A stretch of DNA of 64,000 bases from Kineothrix sp. MB12-C1 (GTDB lineage Bacteria > Bacillota > Clostridia > Lachnospirales > Lachnospiraceae), in contig NZ_CP132957.1 in NCBI RefSeq assembly GCF_030863805.1, positions 3,596,001-3,660,000 of the forward strand, written 5' to 3'. A program made the translations under genes and the position numbers. Positions within the stretch are counted from its first letter, which is position 1. The number at the start of each line of letters is the position of its first letter. Positions 48,951-58,539 of the stretch are shown here, piece by piece. A model generated the notes under the pieces. It saw only the letters and a program-made list of their open reading frames with translations, was not told the DNA's origin and did not search any database.

Positions 48951-50519
48951 ATGGAAAAAAGATATTTTGTGTCCTCGAAGGAAATGAAGCAATATGATAT
49001 GGTGACCATCGAATATTTTCAGGTTCCATCCATGGTACTTATGGAGCGTGCCGCACTTGCCGTAGTGGAGGAAGTGGAGAAACGATTCCTCTCCGGCAGC
49101 AAGGTGCTTATCGTAGCCGGTAGTGGAAATAATGGGGGGGATGGTATTGCAATTGGAAGGATTCTTATGCAGCGGGGATATGAAGTGGACTTTACATTGA
49201 TCGGTGACCGAGACAGATGCAGTGAGCAGACGAGCGTCCAACTTACAATTATTGAAAAATATGAATGTCCTCTGCAAGCCAAAATAGGAGATGGGGAATA
49301 TGATATTATCATAGATGCATTGTTTGGTATCGGATTGTCGAAAGATGTGTCGGGTATTTATGCCGAGAGTATAGAAAAAGTGAATTCTCTTGGCGGTTTC
49401 GTATTCGCGGTCGATATTCCCTCCGGTATCAGTGCGGATACGGGAGAGGTGAAAGAAACGGCGGTAAAGGCAGATGTTACCGTCACCTTTGCATATGAAA
49501 AAATAGGGCATATTTTCTATCCGGGGTGTGAATACTGCGGAGAAGTAGTTTGTAAGGATATTGGTATTACGAAGGAAAGTTTCCGGGGAAAGGAACCTCT
49601 CGTTTATTCCTATGCTATAGATTATGAGAAAAAGGCAAGGCTCATGACTCATCTTTTACCGGAACGTAAAAAGTCCGGAAATAAAGGTACCTTCGGCAAA
49701 GTACTTACGATTGCAGGGAGCAGGAATATGAGCGGAGCCTGCGAGCTTTGTGTAAGGAGTGCATACCGCAGCGGAGCAGGAATGGTGAAAGCGGTGACTC
49801 CGGAGGAGAATAGGGAAATCATACAGAGGAATGTGCCGGAGGCGTTGCTTACGACTTACGAAACAGAAGGAAGGGAAGAAATGCTATTGGAGCAGCTTCG
49901 TGGGGATATAGAGTGGGCAGATAGCATAGTAATCGGTCCGGGAATGGGCAAAAGCCAGATGGCATATCGAATACTTTCTTATGTTATCGGGGAATCGGGG
50001 AAACCTCTGATTATCGATGCGGATGGATTGAACCTTATTGCAGAGTCGGAAGAGCTGAAGGCGGAACTGAAACAGTCCGGATATGAACGAAACAGGCAGG
50101 TGATTTTAACACCTCACGTAGCCGAGTTTGCCAGACTTTATGGATGTACACCGATTCAGGTGAAACGAGATATGTTTGGTAAGACGAAGGAACTTGCCAG
50201 GGAGCTTGGTTGTGTTGTCTTATGTAAGGATGCGCGGACGATAGTGGCTTCCTTTAAAGAAGAAGACCTGTTTCTGAATACAACAGGCAATGACGGTATG
50301 GCAACGGCTGGTTCCGGAGATGTGCTTGCCGGTATTTTGGGAGGGCTTGCAGCACAAGGACTGGAGGCGTTCGAAGCGGCAAAGCGAGGAGTGTTTCTTC
50401 ATGGAATGCTTGGAGATATGGCAGCTGAGAGGATGGGGCGCCATGCCTTAATGGCAGGAGATATGATCGAGCAGTTAAAATATATAACGAGCGAAGGAAG
50501 AGAAAGCTATGTATGTTAA
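48951..50519 (+). CDS. nnr: Bifunctional NAD(P)H-hydrate epimerase/dehydratase
   Basis: Repairs hydrated NAD(P)H. The 522-residue fusion has an N-terminal epimerase domain (about 1-215, with VAGSGNNGGDGIAIGR near residue 55) and a C-terminal ADP-dependent dehydratase domain (about 225-520, GTFGKVLTIAGSRNMSGA, SAYRSGAGMVKAV, NTTGNDGMATAGSGDVLAGI). ATG 48951 follows GGGAGAGGGG. Its end abuts or slightly overlaps the alr gene, so the two are coupled; the nnr-alr order is common in clostridia. Cytosolic. Confidence 0.95.
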   Translation: MEKRYFVSSKEMKQYDMVTIEYFQVPSMVLMERAALAVVEEVEKRFLSGSKVLIVAGSGNNGGDGIAIGRILMQRGYEVDFTLIGDRDRCSEQTSVQLTIIEKYECPLQAKIGDGEYDIIIDALFGIGLSKDVSGIYAESIEKVNSLGGFVFAVDIPSGISADTGEVKETAVKADVTVTFAYEKIGHIFYPGCEYCGEVVCKDIGITKESFRGKEPLVYSYAIDYEKKARLMTHLLPERKKSGNKGTFGKVLTIAGSRNMSGACELCVRSAYRSGAGMVKAVTPEENREIIQRNVPEALLTTYETEGREEMLLEQLRGDIEWADSIVIGPGMGKSQMAYRILSYVIGESGKPLIIDADGLNLIAESEELKAELKQSGYERNRQVILTPHVAEFARLYGCTPIQVKRDMFGKTKELARELGCVVLCKDARTIVASFKEEDLFLNTTGNDGMATAGSGDVLAGILGGLAAQGLEAFEAAKRGVFLHGMLGDMAAERMGRHALMAGDMIEQLKYITSEGRESYVC

Positions 50520-50541
50520 AGCACGCAGATGGGAGCCGAAG

Positions 50542-51717
50542 ATGGAAGAATACAGCAGAGTTTATGCATCTGTGAATCTGGATGCCATCCGTTCTAACGT
50601 GGAGCATATAAGAGAAAATATTGCGCCGCAGACGAAAATTATCAGTGTGATTAAGGCGGATGGATACGGACACGGAGCGATACCTATTGCAAGAGAATTA
50701 GAATCCCTGGATTGTCTATCCGGTTTCGCGGTAGCGACGGCAGAGGAAGCCATGATACTGCGCCGGAGCGGAATCAGAAAATCAATTTTGGTCTTGGGTT
50801 ATACTTTTCCGTATTGTTATGAAGATTTAGTAAAAGAGGAAATTACTCCTGCTGTATTTCGCTATGATGTTTTGGAACTTTTAGCAGCCTGTGTGAACGA
50901 TGGTCAGAGGCTTAAGGTTCATATCAAGGTGGATACCGGAATGTCCAGGATCGGAATAACGCCCGATGAAGAAGGGCTCGCTTTTGTCAGAAAGGTATTA
51001 GAGATACCTCAATTGGAGTTGGAAGGTATTTTTACTCATTTCGCCAGAGCTGATGAAGCGGATAAGACAGCGGTCAGACTTCAACTGAAGATATTTAAAG
51101 ATTTTATAGAGACCATTAAGCAGGAGACGGGATATGATATTCCTATATGCCATAGTTCCAACAGTGCCGGAATCATTGGTTTGCAGGAAGCGAATATGGA
51201 TGTAGTCCGTGCCGGAATTATTTTATATGGTTTATGGCCTTCTAACGAAGTCGCTCAGGATATTGTTACGTTAACACCGGCTTTGGAGTTGAAAAGCCAT
51301 ATTGTATATATAAAAGAAGTGGAGTCAGGGCGCGCAGTCAGTTACGGGGGAACCTTCTTAGCCAAAAGACTGACTAAAGTAGCGACCATACCGGTAGGGT
51401 ATGGAGATGGATATCCCAGAGGTCTTTCCAATCAGGGATATGTTTTGGTCAGAGGAAAGAGGGCTCCGATTCTAGGCAGGATCTGTATGGATCAATTCAT
51501 GGTGGATGTAACGGATATTTCGGGCGTTCAGGAGGGGGATGAAGTAATCCTAATCGGGCGTGACGGTAATGAATGTATTACGATGGAGCTGCTTGGAGAG
51601 CTATCCGGTCGGTTTAATTATGAACTCGCCTGCCTGATTGGGCAGAGAGTTCCCAGAGTTTATCTGAAGGCCGGGAAGGTGATTGGGTTGAAGGATAATT
51701 TTCGCGATTTCGAGTAG
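50542..51717 (+). CDS. alr: Alanine racemase
   Basis: A PLP enzyme interconverting L- and D-alanine for peptidoglycan. The 391-residue protein has the PLP Lys in VIKADGYGHG (about K38), the substrate-pocket Tyr in VSYGGTF (about 255-260), and GRICMDQFMVDVT in the C-terminal beta domain. ATG 50542 follows GGGAG by 6 nt; an earlier ATG at 50509 overlaps nnr by 11 bp and would add 11 residues. It is followed by mazF after 84 bp, as in many Firmicutes. Confidence 0.95.
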   Translation: MEEYSRVYASVNLDAIRSNVEHIRENIAPQTKIISVIKADGYGHGAIPIARELESLDCLSGFAVATAEEAMILRRSGIRKSILVLGYTFPYCYEDLVKEEITPAVFRYDVLELLAACVNDGQRLKVHIKVDTGMSRIGITPDEEGLAFVRKVLEIPQLELEGIFTHFARADEADKTAVRLQLKIFKDFIETIKQETGYDIPICHSSNSAGIIGLQEANMDVVRAGIILYGLWPSNEVAQDIVTLTPALELKSHIVYIKEVESGRAVSYGGTFLAKRLTKVATIPVGYGDGYPRGLSNQGYVLVRGKRAPILGRICMDQFMVDVTDISGVQEGDEVILIGRDGNECITMELLGELSGRFNYELACLIGQRVPRVYLKAGKVIGLKDNFRDFE

Positions 51718-51801
51718 CAATTGAATACCCTTAGATAAACTGGCAATAATGTAGACTATAAGAGGTTTGCCATAGAGAAGTTTAAATGAAGGGTGAGAAC
51801 G

Positions 51802-52143
51802 ATGAAACGTGGAGACATATATTATGCGGACCTAAGACCGGTAATCGGTTCCGAACAGGGCGGTGTAAGACCAGTACTTATTATACAAAATGATATCGGG
51901 AACAAATATAGCCCCACCGTGATTTGTGCGGCTATTACATCCAAGATGAATAAGGCGAAGCTGCCTACACATATCGAACTGAATGCGAAAACCTGCGATA
52001 TGATGAAAGATTCCGTTATTTTACTCGAACAGCTTAGAACGATAGATAAGAAACGCCTTAAGGACAAAGTAGGACACTTGGATGATGAGATTATGGATAA
52101 AGTAAATCAGGGCCTTCTTATTAGTCTTGAGTTAAACGTATAA
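51802..52143 (+). CDS. mazF: MazF-family mRNA interferase (type II toxin)
   Basis: A 113-residue EndoA/MazF toxin that cleaves specific mRNA sequences. The start [30 protein letters not shown] has the family's core Arg and Pro-Val-Leu pattern, and Thr in [15 protein letters not shown] matches the active-site Ser/Thr position. ATG 51802 follows GAAGGGTGAG. The 84-bp gap from alr is too short for an antitoxin (MazE) gene and I see none downstream. It may be an orphan, or the antitoxin lies elsewhere. A candidate promoter (TTGAAT 51721, AATAAT 51745) precedes it. Confidence 0.93.
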   Translation: MKRGDIYYADLRPVIGSEQGGVRPVLIIQNDIGNKYSPTVICAAITSKMNKAKLPTHIELNAKTCDMMKDSVILLEQLRTIDKKRLKDKVGHLDDEIMDKVNQGLLISLELNV

Positions 52144-52175
52144 GACCGGAAGAATACATAAGGAAGGGCTTAATC

Positions 52176-52204
52176 TTGACGGTAAGAAGGTAAAATGATA
52201 TAGT
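52176..52204 (+). promoter_or_regulatory. Promoter of the CorC-type gene and yebC
   Basis: TTGACG (52176-52181), a 17-nt spacer and TATAGT (52199-52204), 40 bp before the ATG at 52245. Confidence 0.55.
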
Positions 52205-52244
52205 TTATTTTGAGATTTTATGAAGTACAAAAGGAGATGGAAAT

Positions 52245-53561
52245 ATGGACGATGCTGGGCCTACTGCCAGTATAATTTTCTTTGTCGCATTATTATTGAT
52301 TGATGTATTTTTTTATGGGTTTGGTTCGGCAATTGGTAACCTTAACATAAAAGAGGTAGAAAAGAAGGCAAAAGAAAACAATGATGCAAAGGCAGCACGA
52401 TTAAGTGCGATTATGAACAATCCTTCCAAATATGTGAACACGGTACAATTATTTTCTATTTTGATTCACTTATTAATGGGAGGTTTTTACCTTGGAATAT
52501 GGCAACAGGAAATAAGCCAATTCATGAATAACTATATCCTTTCTCTTATCATTACGACGGTGGCTTTGCTTTACATATTATTAACCTTCGGCATATTGCT
52601 TCCCAAGAGACTGGCAGCGAGATATCCCGAGAAATGGGCTTACTTATTCATTTATCCGGTTCACTATGTAACTCTTGTCTTAACCCCTTTTACGGAAATT
52701 GCCGCTCAGACTTCCAAAGCTCTTCTTCGGTTGTTCGGTATTAAAGAGGACAAGGATATTGCGGATGTGACAGAGGAAGAAATCATTTCCATGGTGAACG
52801 AAGGACAAGAACTCGGTGTTCTTCAACCGGCAGAAGCGGAGATGATTACGAACATTTTTGAATTCGGAGATAAAGAAGCACAGGATATTATGACACACCG
52901 CAAAAATATAGTGGCGGTGGATGGCAGCATGACGTTAAAGGAAGCGTTTCGCTTCATGATGGAAGCCAATAACAGCCGTTTTCCTGTATATGAGGAGAAT
53001 ATCGATAATATTATCGGAATCGTCCATATGAGGGATGTTATAAGGATGCACAATAGGGGCGGACGGATGGGGCTCCCTGTGAAGGATGTTGCCGGACTGC
53101 TGCGGGCACCGGTATTTATTCCGGAGACGAAGAATATTGATGTATTGTTCCAGATGATGCAGTCTACAAAGACCCAGATGGTCATTGTCGTAGATGAATA
53201 TGGACAGACAGCGGGACTTCTGGCGATGGAAGATATTCTGGAAGAAATTGTCGGCAATATTCTGGATGAATACGATGTAGATGAAGAATACATAGAGGCC
53301 ACAGACAATGAAGACGAGTATATTATAGATGGAAAGACACCTCTGGAAGAATTGGAGGAAAGATTTGATATTTCCTTTGAAGAAGAGGAATTCGAGACGC
53401 TCAACGGATTCCTGATATCGAAGCTGGATCATATCCCCGAGGAGAGAGAACAGTTCGATATCGATGTGGATGGATATAATTTCAGGATATTATCCGTGGA
53501 GAGTAAGATGATACTGAGAGTTTTGGTAACGAAGATTAAAGAACCGGAAGGAGAAAAATAA
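52245..53561 (+). CDS. CNNM/CorC-family transporter-associated protein (hemolysin family)
   Basis: A 438-residue membrane protein: an N-terminal DUF21/CNNM transmembrane domain (about 10-190, three or four segments), a CBS-domain pair (about 205-340, TGLAAMEDILEEIVG-type end) and a C-terminal CorC/HlyC domain (about 345-438). Homologues take part in magnesium or cobalt efflux, some in sodium-coupled transport. ATG 52245 follows AAGGAGATGG. The stop abuts the yebC start without a gap, indicating cotranscription. Confidence 0.92.
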   Translation: MDDAGPTASIIFFVALLLIDVFFYGFGSAIGNLNIKEVEKKAKENNDAKAARLSAIMNNPSKYVNTVQLFSILIHLLMGGFYLGIWQQEISQFMNNYILSLIITTVALLYILLTFGILLPKRLAARYPEKWAYLFIYPVHYVTLVLTPFTEIAAQTSKALLRLFGIKEDKDIADVTEEEIISMVNEGQELGVLQPAEAEMITNIFEFGDKEAQDIMTHRKNIVAVDGSMTLKEAFRFMMEANNSRFPVYEENIDNIIGIVHMRDVIRMHNRGGRMGLPVKDVAGLLRAPVFIPETKNIDVLFQMMQSTKTQMVIVVDEYGQTAGLLAMEDILEEIVGNILDEYDVDEEYIEATDNEDEYIIDGKTPLEELEERFDISFEEEEFETLNGFLISKLDHIPEEREQFDIDVDGYNFRILSVESKMILRVLVTKIKEPEGEK

Positions 53562-54290
53562 ATGTCAGGACATTCTAAGTTTGCTAACATTAAGCATAAA
53601 AAAGAAAAAAATGATGCAGCGAAGGGTAAAGTTTTCACCATCATAGGAAGAGAAATTGCAGTAGCAGTAAAAGAGGGGGGACCGGATCCATCCAATAACT
53701 TTAGGCTGGCACAGGTTATCACTAAGGCAAAAGCGAACAACATGCCGAATGATACGATCGAACGAGGAATTAAAAAGGCGGCAGGGGATGTTGGAAATGT
53801 AAACTATAAATATATTACTTATGAAGGATATGGCCCCAATGGTATTGCCATTATTGTGGATGCTCTTACCGATAATCAGAACCGTACAGCGGCGAACATA
53901 AGAAATGCCTTTACGAAGGGGCAGGGAAGTATTGGAACGCCGGGGTGTGTTTCTTTTATGTTCGATAAGAAGGGCCAGATTATTATCGATAAAGAAGAGT
54001 GTGAAATGGAAGCGGACGATTTGATGATGACAGCTCTGGATGCAGGAGCAGAGGATTTTGCAGAAGAAGCGGATAGTTATGAGGTTGTAACGGATCCGGA
54101 CAGCTTCGATGCAGTGAATCAGGCATTACAGGCTGCGCATATTCCTATGGTATCGGCGGAGGTGACAATGATTCCCCAGAATTATGTGGAACTTACGGAT
54201 GAGACAGCCCTTAAGAATTTGCAGAAGACGTTAGATTTGTTGGATGAGGATGATGACGTACAAGCTGTTTATCATAACTGGAGTGAATAA
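53562..54290 (+). CDS. yebC: YebC/PmpR/TACO1-family translational or transcriptional regulator
   Basis: A 242-residue cytosolic protein of usual family length with the N-terminal MSGHSKFANIKHKKEKNDAAKGKVFT signature (in part), then GIAIIVDALTDNQNRTA and FMFDKKGQI. YebC members were described as DNA-binding regulators; YebC paralogues are now reported to aid translation of proline-rich stretches. ATG 53562 directly follows the previous TAA. No ruvC/ruvA/ruvB genes accompany it, unlike many genomes. Confidence 0.95.
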   Translation: MSGHSKFANIKHKKEKNDAAKGKVFTIIGREIAVAVKEGGPDPSNNFRLAQVITKAKANNMPNDTIERGIKKAAGDVGNVNYKYITYEGYGPNGIAIIVDALTDNQNRTAANIRNAFTKGQGSIGTPGCVSFMFDKKGQIIIDKEECEMEADDLMMTALDAGAEDFAEEADSYEVVTDPDSFDAVNQALQAAHIPMVSAEVTMIPQNYVELTDETALKNLQKTLDLLDEDDDVQAVYHNWSE

Positions 54291-54306
54291 AAGTTTGTAC
54301 CAGGCA

Positions 54307-54324
54307 CAAAGTCTCCGGACTTTG
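54307..54324 (+). other. Small palindrome next to a ribosome binding site
   Basis: CAAAGTC-TCCG-GACTTTG (54307-54324), a 7-bp stem just upstream of AAAGGAG (54325-54331). It could modulate translation of the next gene or be a weak 3' end for yebC. Confidence 0.35.
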
Positions 54325-54345
54325 AAAGGAGCATGGTTATAAAGG

Positions 54346-55104
54346 ATGAATGAAACGCTTAAGAATGTAGCCCCTTTATTGGAGAATATGGAAGCACGGC
54401 TTCATGGATTTAAAAAAGATACTTATGCGGACTTTTTAAATTCCTATCTGGAAGGAAATCGCAATTTTTTTGATGAACTGAATCAACAGCTCGCAGTACA
54501 GGAAGAGGAATTCCTGAATGAATTCTCCGATTATTTTGTAGAATATGCAGCATCGCTGTTGGAACAAGAAACGAATAAGATTAAAAGGAATAATTTACAG
54601 CTTAATATGAATATGTTTATGGCGATTTATGTTATGCCTGCTATTTTGGAAGGGAAACAGGAAAAGTCCAAAGAACTTACAGACTTCATCTGTGAGAAAT
54701 GGGCGAAGAGGTTCAAAGGAAGTAATATTAAGAGTGCGGATGCTGCGAGCATTCAATCAGGATTTAAAACGAAGCTATGTTATGTAACAACGGCTGTTTG
54801 TAAGAGTCTGAATAAACCTGAAGACTGCTATGAGCTGAATCTTCTAAGAGATTATAGAGATAATTATCTGGCGGCGACGGAAGGCGGAGAAGAATTAGTA
54901 AAAAAATATTATGATATTGCTCCTACTATTGTAAAAAGAATTGATAAATCCGATTGTCCGAAGGAAAAGTATAAGTATATATGGGAGCAGTATTTAAAAC
55001 CATGCATCGCTTATATTGAGAATGGACAAAACGAGCTCTGCGGAGCAAAATATATTGAGATGATGGAAGAGTTACAATCTCAGTATCTTATAACGGCAAA
55101 ATAA
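54346..55104 (+). CDS. CFI-box-CTERM-type protein, unknown function
   Basis: A 252-residue cytosolic protein. The N-terminal ~135 residues are helical and not recognised. The C-terminal part has the pattern CYVTTAVCKSLNKPEDC then ELNLLRDYRD and YYDIAPTIVKRID (about residues 145-205), which I associate with the CFI-box C-terminal domain of unknown role. Three cysteines in that block may bind metal or form a disulfide. ATG 54346 has AAAGGAG 14 nt upstream (long). Neighbours (yebC, metY) do not suggest a function. Confidence 0.75.
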   Translation: MNETLKNVAPLLENMEARLHGFKKDTYADFLNSYLEGNRNFFDELNQQLAVQEEEFLNEFSDYFVEYAASLLEQETNKIKRNNLQLNMNMFMAIYVMPAILEGKQEKSKELTDFICEKWAKRFKGSNIKSADAASIQSGFKTKLCYVTTAVCKSLNKPEDCYELNLLRDYRDNYLAATEGGEELVKKYYDIAPTIVKRIDKSDCPKEKYKYIWEQYLKPCIAYIENGQNELCGAKYIEMMEELQSQYLITAK

Positions 55105-55161
55105 GGGGAAAGAAAATAATCAGATAAAAAGAACGAACGGCACATCAGTGGGAGGAGAAAG

Positions 55162-56445
55162 ATGAGCGGAGAATACGCGAAGGACACAATATGTATTCAG
55201 TCTGGCTGGAAGCCGAGGAACGGGGAACCGAGGGTACTTCCGATCTACCAGAGCACAACCTATAAATACGAGACCTCGGAGCAGATGGGCAGATTGTTCG
55301 ACTTGGAGGAAAGCGGCTTTTTCTATACGAGACTGCAAAATCCGACCAATGAATATGTGGCGCAGAAAATCTGTGAGCTCGAGGGCGGAGTAGCGGCGAT
55401 GTTAACGGCATCCGGCCAAGCGGCGAATTATTACGCGGTGTTTAACATATGTGAGGTCGGTTCCCATGTAGTTCTTTCTTCTACAGTATATGGGGGAACC
55501 TTTAATTTATTGACAGTCACTATGAAAAAGATGGGAATAGAATGCACCATTGTGGATCCCGATGCGCCGGAAGAGGAGTTAAACAAAGCCTTTCAGGAGA
55601 ATACTCGATGTGTATTGGCAGAGACGATCGCCAATCCTGCTCTGGTTGTCTTGGATATTGAGAAATTTGCCCGTATTGCCCATAATCATCAGGTACCTTT
55701 GATTGTGGATAATACTTTTGCTACTCCGATTAATTGTAATCCATTTGTATGGGGAGCGGATATTGTGACACATTCCACCAGCAAATATATGGATGGACAT
55801 GCGATGTGTGTCGGGGGAGCAATTGTAGATTCCGGCAATTTCGATTGGAGTCAATATCCGGATAAATATCCTGGTCTTTGTGAGCCGGATGAATCTTACC
55901 ATGGAATTCGTTACACGGAGAGATTCGGGAAGCTTGCTTATATTACGAAGGCAACAACGCAGTTAATGAGAGATTTAGGCTCCATACAGTCTCCTCAAAA
56001 TGCCTTTTTGTTAAATGTAGGACTTGAGACCTTGCATCTTCGGGTGCCGAGACATTGTGAGAACGCACAGAAGGTAGCGGAATACTTGGAAAGTCATGAG
56101 AAAGTGGCATGGGTAAATTATCCGGGACTTAAGAGCAGCAAATATTATAATCTGGCACAGAAATATATGCCGGCCGGAACTTGCGGTGTCATATCCTTTG
56201 GACTAAAGGCCGGAAGAGCTGCAGCCGGTGGAATGATGGATCATTTGAGGCTGGCAGCCATCGTGACTCACGTTGCGGATGCGAGAACTTGTGTGTTGCA
56301 TCCGGCCAGTCATACACACAGACAGATGTCGGATGAACAGTTATTATCCGCGGGAGTTGCTCCGGATTTAATCCGTTTCTCCGTAGGTATCGAGAATGTG
56401 GATGATATTATCGCGGATTTGGAACAGGCACTTTTGAAAATATAA
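55162..56445 (+). CDS. metY: O-acetylhomoserine sulfhydrylase (PLP-dependent)
   Basis: Makes homocysteine from O-acetylhomoserine and sulfide in direct sulfhydrylation. The 427-residue protein of the Cys/Met PLP-enzyme family has YTRLQNPTNEYVAQKICELEGG, SSTVYGGTF, VDNTFATPINC (PLP Asp) and PLP-lysine motif HSTSKYMDGH (about residue 211). The length fits MetY rather than the shorter (about 380) cystathionine enzymes. ATG 55162 follows GGGAGGAGAAAG. No SAM riboswitch or S-box is visible in the 57-bp upstream gap. Confidence 0.94.
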   Translation: MSGEYAKDTICIQSGWKPRNGEPRVLPIYQSTTYKYETSEQMGRLFDLEESGFFYTRLQNPTNEYVAQKICELEGGVAAMLTASGQAANYYAVFNICEVGSHVVLSSTVYGGTFNLLTVTMKKMGIECTIVDPDAPEEELNKAFQENTRCVLAETIANPALVVLDIEKFARIAHNHQVPLIVDNTFATPINCNPFVWGADIVTHSTSKYMDGHAMCVGGAIVDSGNFDWSQYPDKYPGLCEPDESYHGIRYTERFGKLAYITKATTQLMRDLGSIQSPQNAFLLNVGLETLHLRVPRHCENAQKVAEYLESHEKVAWVNYPGLKSSKYYNLAQKYMPAGTCGVISFGLKAGRAAAGGMMDHLRLAAIVTHVADARTCVLHPASHTHRQMSDEQLLSAGVAPDLIRFSVGIENVDDIIADLEQALLKI

Positions 56446-56503
56446 AGAATACCTGTTGGATAAAACGTATAGAATAGTAGAAACCGTAAGGGAATGAAAG
56501 AAC

Positions 56504-58222
56504 ATGAAGATGAAGAAAACATGGTTTAGCTACTTGCTATGGCTGTCCTATATGGTGATAACAGGTGTTTTACTTGCGACTTGTGCGATTACCATAAGCA
56601 TGTGTACATGGGAAATGGGCATCTACGGTGCGATAGTAGCAGTATGTATAACCTTTGCTTGCGTGGCCGGAGTATGGCTGGCGGGTGAAAGGGTGATACC
56701 GTATGTGCAAAACCGGTTTCCAAAGGATAAGCATTTTGCCGATATGTGGGAGTGCTTTCTTGGTATGTGTATTTTTGCAGCGGCTATCTTATACCGTATT
56801 TATTATTTGCGGCATTTGGATGGTATTGCCGGCGCAGAAAATGAGTTTTATCATTTGGCACAAGTTACGGGAGAGTCGATTCCGGGGATGGCACACGGTG
56901 CTTCTTATGTTTATACGGCACTTTTATCTACGGTATTTTCTTTCTTTGGGAATAAAGTGATGGTGGGAATTGTACTTCAGTTTTTCCTCCAGATGGGTGC
57001 GATGCTTTTTCTTTATTTCTCACTTCGGCTTCTGGCAGGAAGAGTAACCGCCTTGCTTACAGCAATATTTATGGCAGTTTCGCCGGTATTTATAACAGGA
57101 ATAAGCAGTTTAACTCCGCAAGTGATGTATTTACTTTTGTATGCGGTGGGACTTTGGCTTGTGAGTTTGTATCTTAAGGGACTTACCGCCGGATATCGAA
57201 AAGGCAGCAGCTATCTTGCTTTTTTATTACTGGGTCTCTATGCAGGCGTGATTTCTTATCTGGATGTACTCGGTCTTACCCTTCTCTTTTTTGCTGCGCT
57301 GGGATTCGTAGTGATAGATACAAAGGCAGTAAAGAATAAGAAAATCCCTGTAGGAATTCAGTTTGTAGTGATTATAGCAGCAGCCTTGTTAGGTGCCATA
57401 GCTCTATGCAGCGCAGCCTCGGCATATGCGGGACAAAGTTTTGTCGATATGTTATCCTTATGGACACGGCAATGGGGAGAGAGTGCTGACATTAGATATC
57501 TTCTACCATCGCCGGATGCCCGACCTATAATAAGCCTGATTATTTACTTTTTCGCAGCTTTGAACGCAGTAAGTTTTCTTATGCGGAGACGGCAGCGAAC
57601 GGATGCGTGGGTATTGTTGCTCCTTTTCCTAAGTACAATCTGTGTTATAGGAATCGAGAGAATGGATTATGGTATTTACATCACTTTTCTCTGGGGGACA
57701 TTAGCCTCTCTCGGCATTGCATCAATAGGTACCGGGAAAGATATGGCGGAAGCAACTGTAACAGTAACTGCAATAGAGAAGGGGCCATCTAAACAAGCGA
57801 TAAAAGAAGAAGTTGTAATCGAAGAGCCTATAATGGGAGAATCTATCATAGAAGAATCGATATCTGATATGGAAGGGACTGGGATAGAAGACCTTGGAAT
57901 CGAAGAAATTAAGGTAGAAGAAGCGCCTGCAATAGAGGGAACTAAGATAGAAGAGATTAAACTAGAAGAAGTGCCTGTGATAGCGGAAATTAAGATAGAA
58001 GGGACCATAATAGAAGAAATAAATAAACCGGCAGAACCGGGGCATGAAGAAGTCTCGTTAGAGCTGAAGGAAGAAAAAAAGGAAATTAAATACATAGAAA
58101 ATCCACTTCCCCTTCCGAAGAAGCATGTAAGAAAAGAAATGGATTATGGAATCGATGTTCCCGAGGCGGAGATGAATTATGACATAACTTCCGGCGAACA
58201 GGATGATTTCGATCTTAAATAA
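56504..58222 (+). CDS. Polytopic membrane protein (GT-C-like) with acidic repetitive cytoplasmic tail
   Basis: A 572-residue protein. Residues about 1-410 hold 10-12 membrane segments in an arrangement like GT-C glycosyltransferases (an extracellular loop with LRHLDGIAGAENEFYHLAQ after early segments), though no catalytic DxD/ExD motif is certain. Residues about 425-572 form a cytosolic acidic tail with degenerate repeats (IEEIKVEEAP, TKIEEIKLEEVP, AEIKIEGT), then a conserved-looking basic/Tyr end (PLPLPKKHVRKEMDYGIDVPEAE). ATG 56504 follows GGGAATGAAAG. It may transfer sugars to a lipid-linked or surface acceptor; no substrate is proposed. Confidence 0.72.
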   Translation: MKMKKTWFSYLLWLSYMVITGVLLATCAITISMCTWEMGIYGAIVAVCITFACVAGVWLAGERVIPYVQNRFPKDKHFADMWECFLGMCIFAAAILYRIYYLRHLDGIAGAENEFYHLAQVTGESIPGMAHGASYVYTALLSTVFSFFGNKVMVGIVLQFFLQMGAMLFLYFSLRLLAGRVTALLTAIFMAVSPVFITGISSLTPQVMYLLLYAVGLWLVSLYLKGLTAGYRKGSSYLAFLLLGLYAGVISYLDVLGLTLLFFAALGFVVIDTKAVKNKKIPVGIQFVVIIAAALLGAIALCSAASAYAGQSFVDMLSLWTRQWGESADIRYLLPSPDARPIISLIIYFFAALNAVSFLMRRRQRTDAWVLLLLFLSTICVIGIERMDYGIYITFLWGTLASLGIASIGTGKDMAEATVTVTAIEKGPSKQAIKEEVVIEEPIMGESIIEESISDMEGTGIEDLGIEEIKVEEAPAIEGTKIEEIKLEEVPVIAEIKIEGTIIEEINKPAEPGHEEVSLELKEEKKEIKYIENPLPLPKKHVRKEMDYGIDVPEAEMNYDITSGEQDDFDLK

Positions 58223-58290
58223 AACTAAGATATTGGAAAATGGCTGTTTGGTGCAACGCATGGATGTTGTACCTGACAGCTTTTTGATTT

Positions 58291-58480
58291 TGTAAGTAGG
58301 AAAGTGCTCCTATTACATAAAAATGAATGCACAGTTACACGGCAGCACACTTTTGTTCTTTAATAGGAAAGCGCTCCTATTAAAGAACCGATTAATGCGC
58401 AGCTACGCGCGCGGAACAAAAGTTGTGCTACTAAATAGTTTAAATCGTGAGAGTGGGCGAAGCACACTTTTGTTCTCTCA
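58291..58480 (+). repeat. Composite repeat region, GTAATAGGA family copies 3 and 4
   Basis: The 317-bp gap (58223-58539) has no gene. It holds hairpin TGTAAGTAGGA/TCCTATTACA (58291-58317), then GTTCTTTAATAGGA (58355-58368) with exact complement (58375-58388). These are flanked by inverted GCACACTTTTGTTC (58345-58358) and GGAACAAAAGTTGTGC (58413-58428), with GCGCAGCTACGCGC between. A third GCACACTTTTGTTC is at about 58462. It appears as nested insertions of one repeat family. Confidence 0.75.
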
Positions 58481-58539
58481 TGTATAAAAAGAACAATTCC
58501 ATGCAAACTAAGATAAAAAGCGTGAAAATGGAGGAAAAC

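Noticed and set aside
51718-51801. Candidate antitoxin gene before mazF
   Set aside because: Only 84 bp without a start codon plus ribosome binding site and open frame of useful length.
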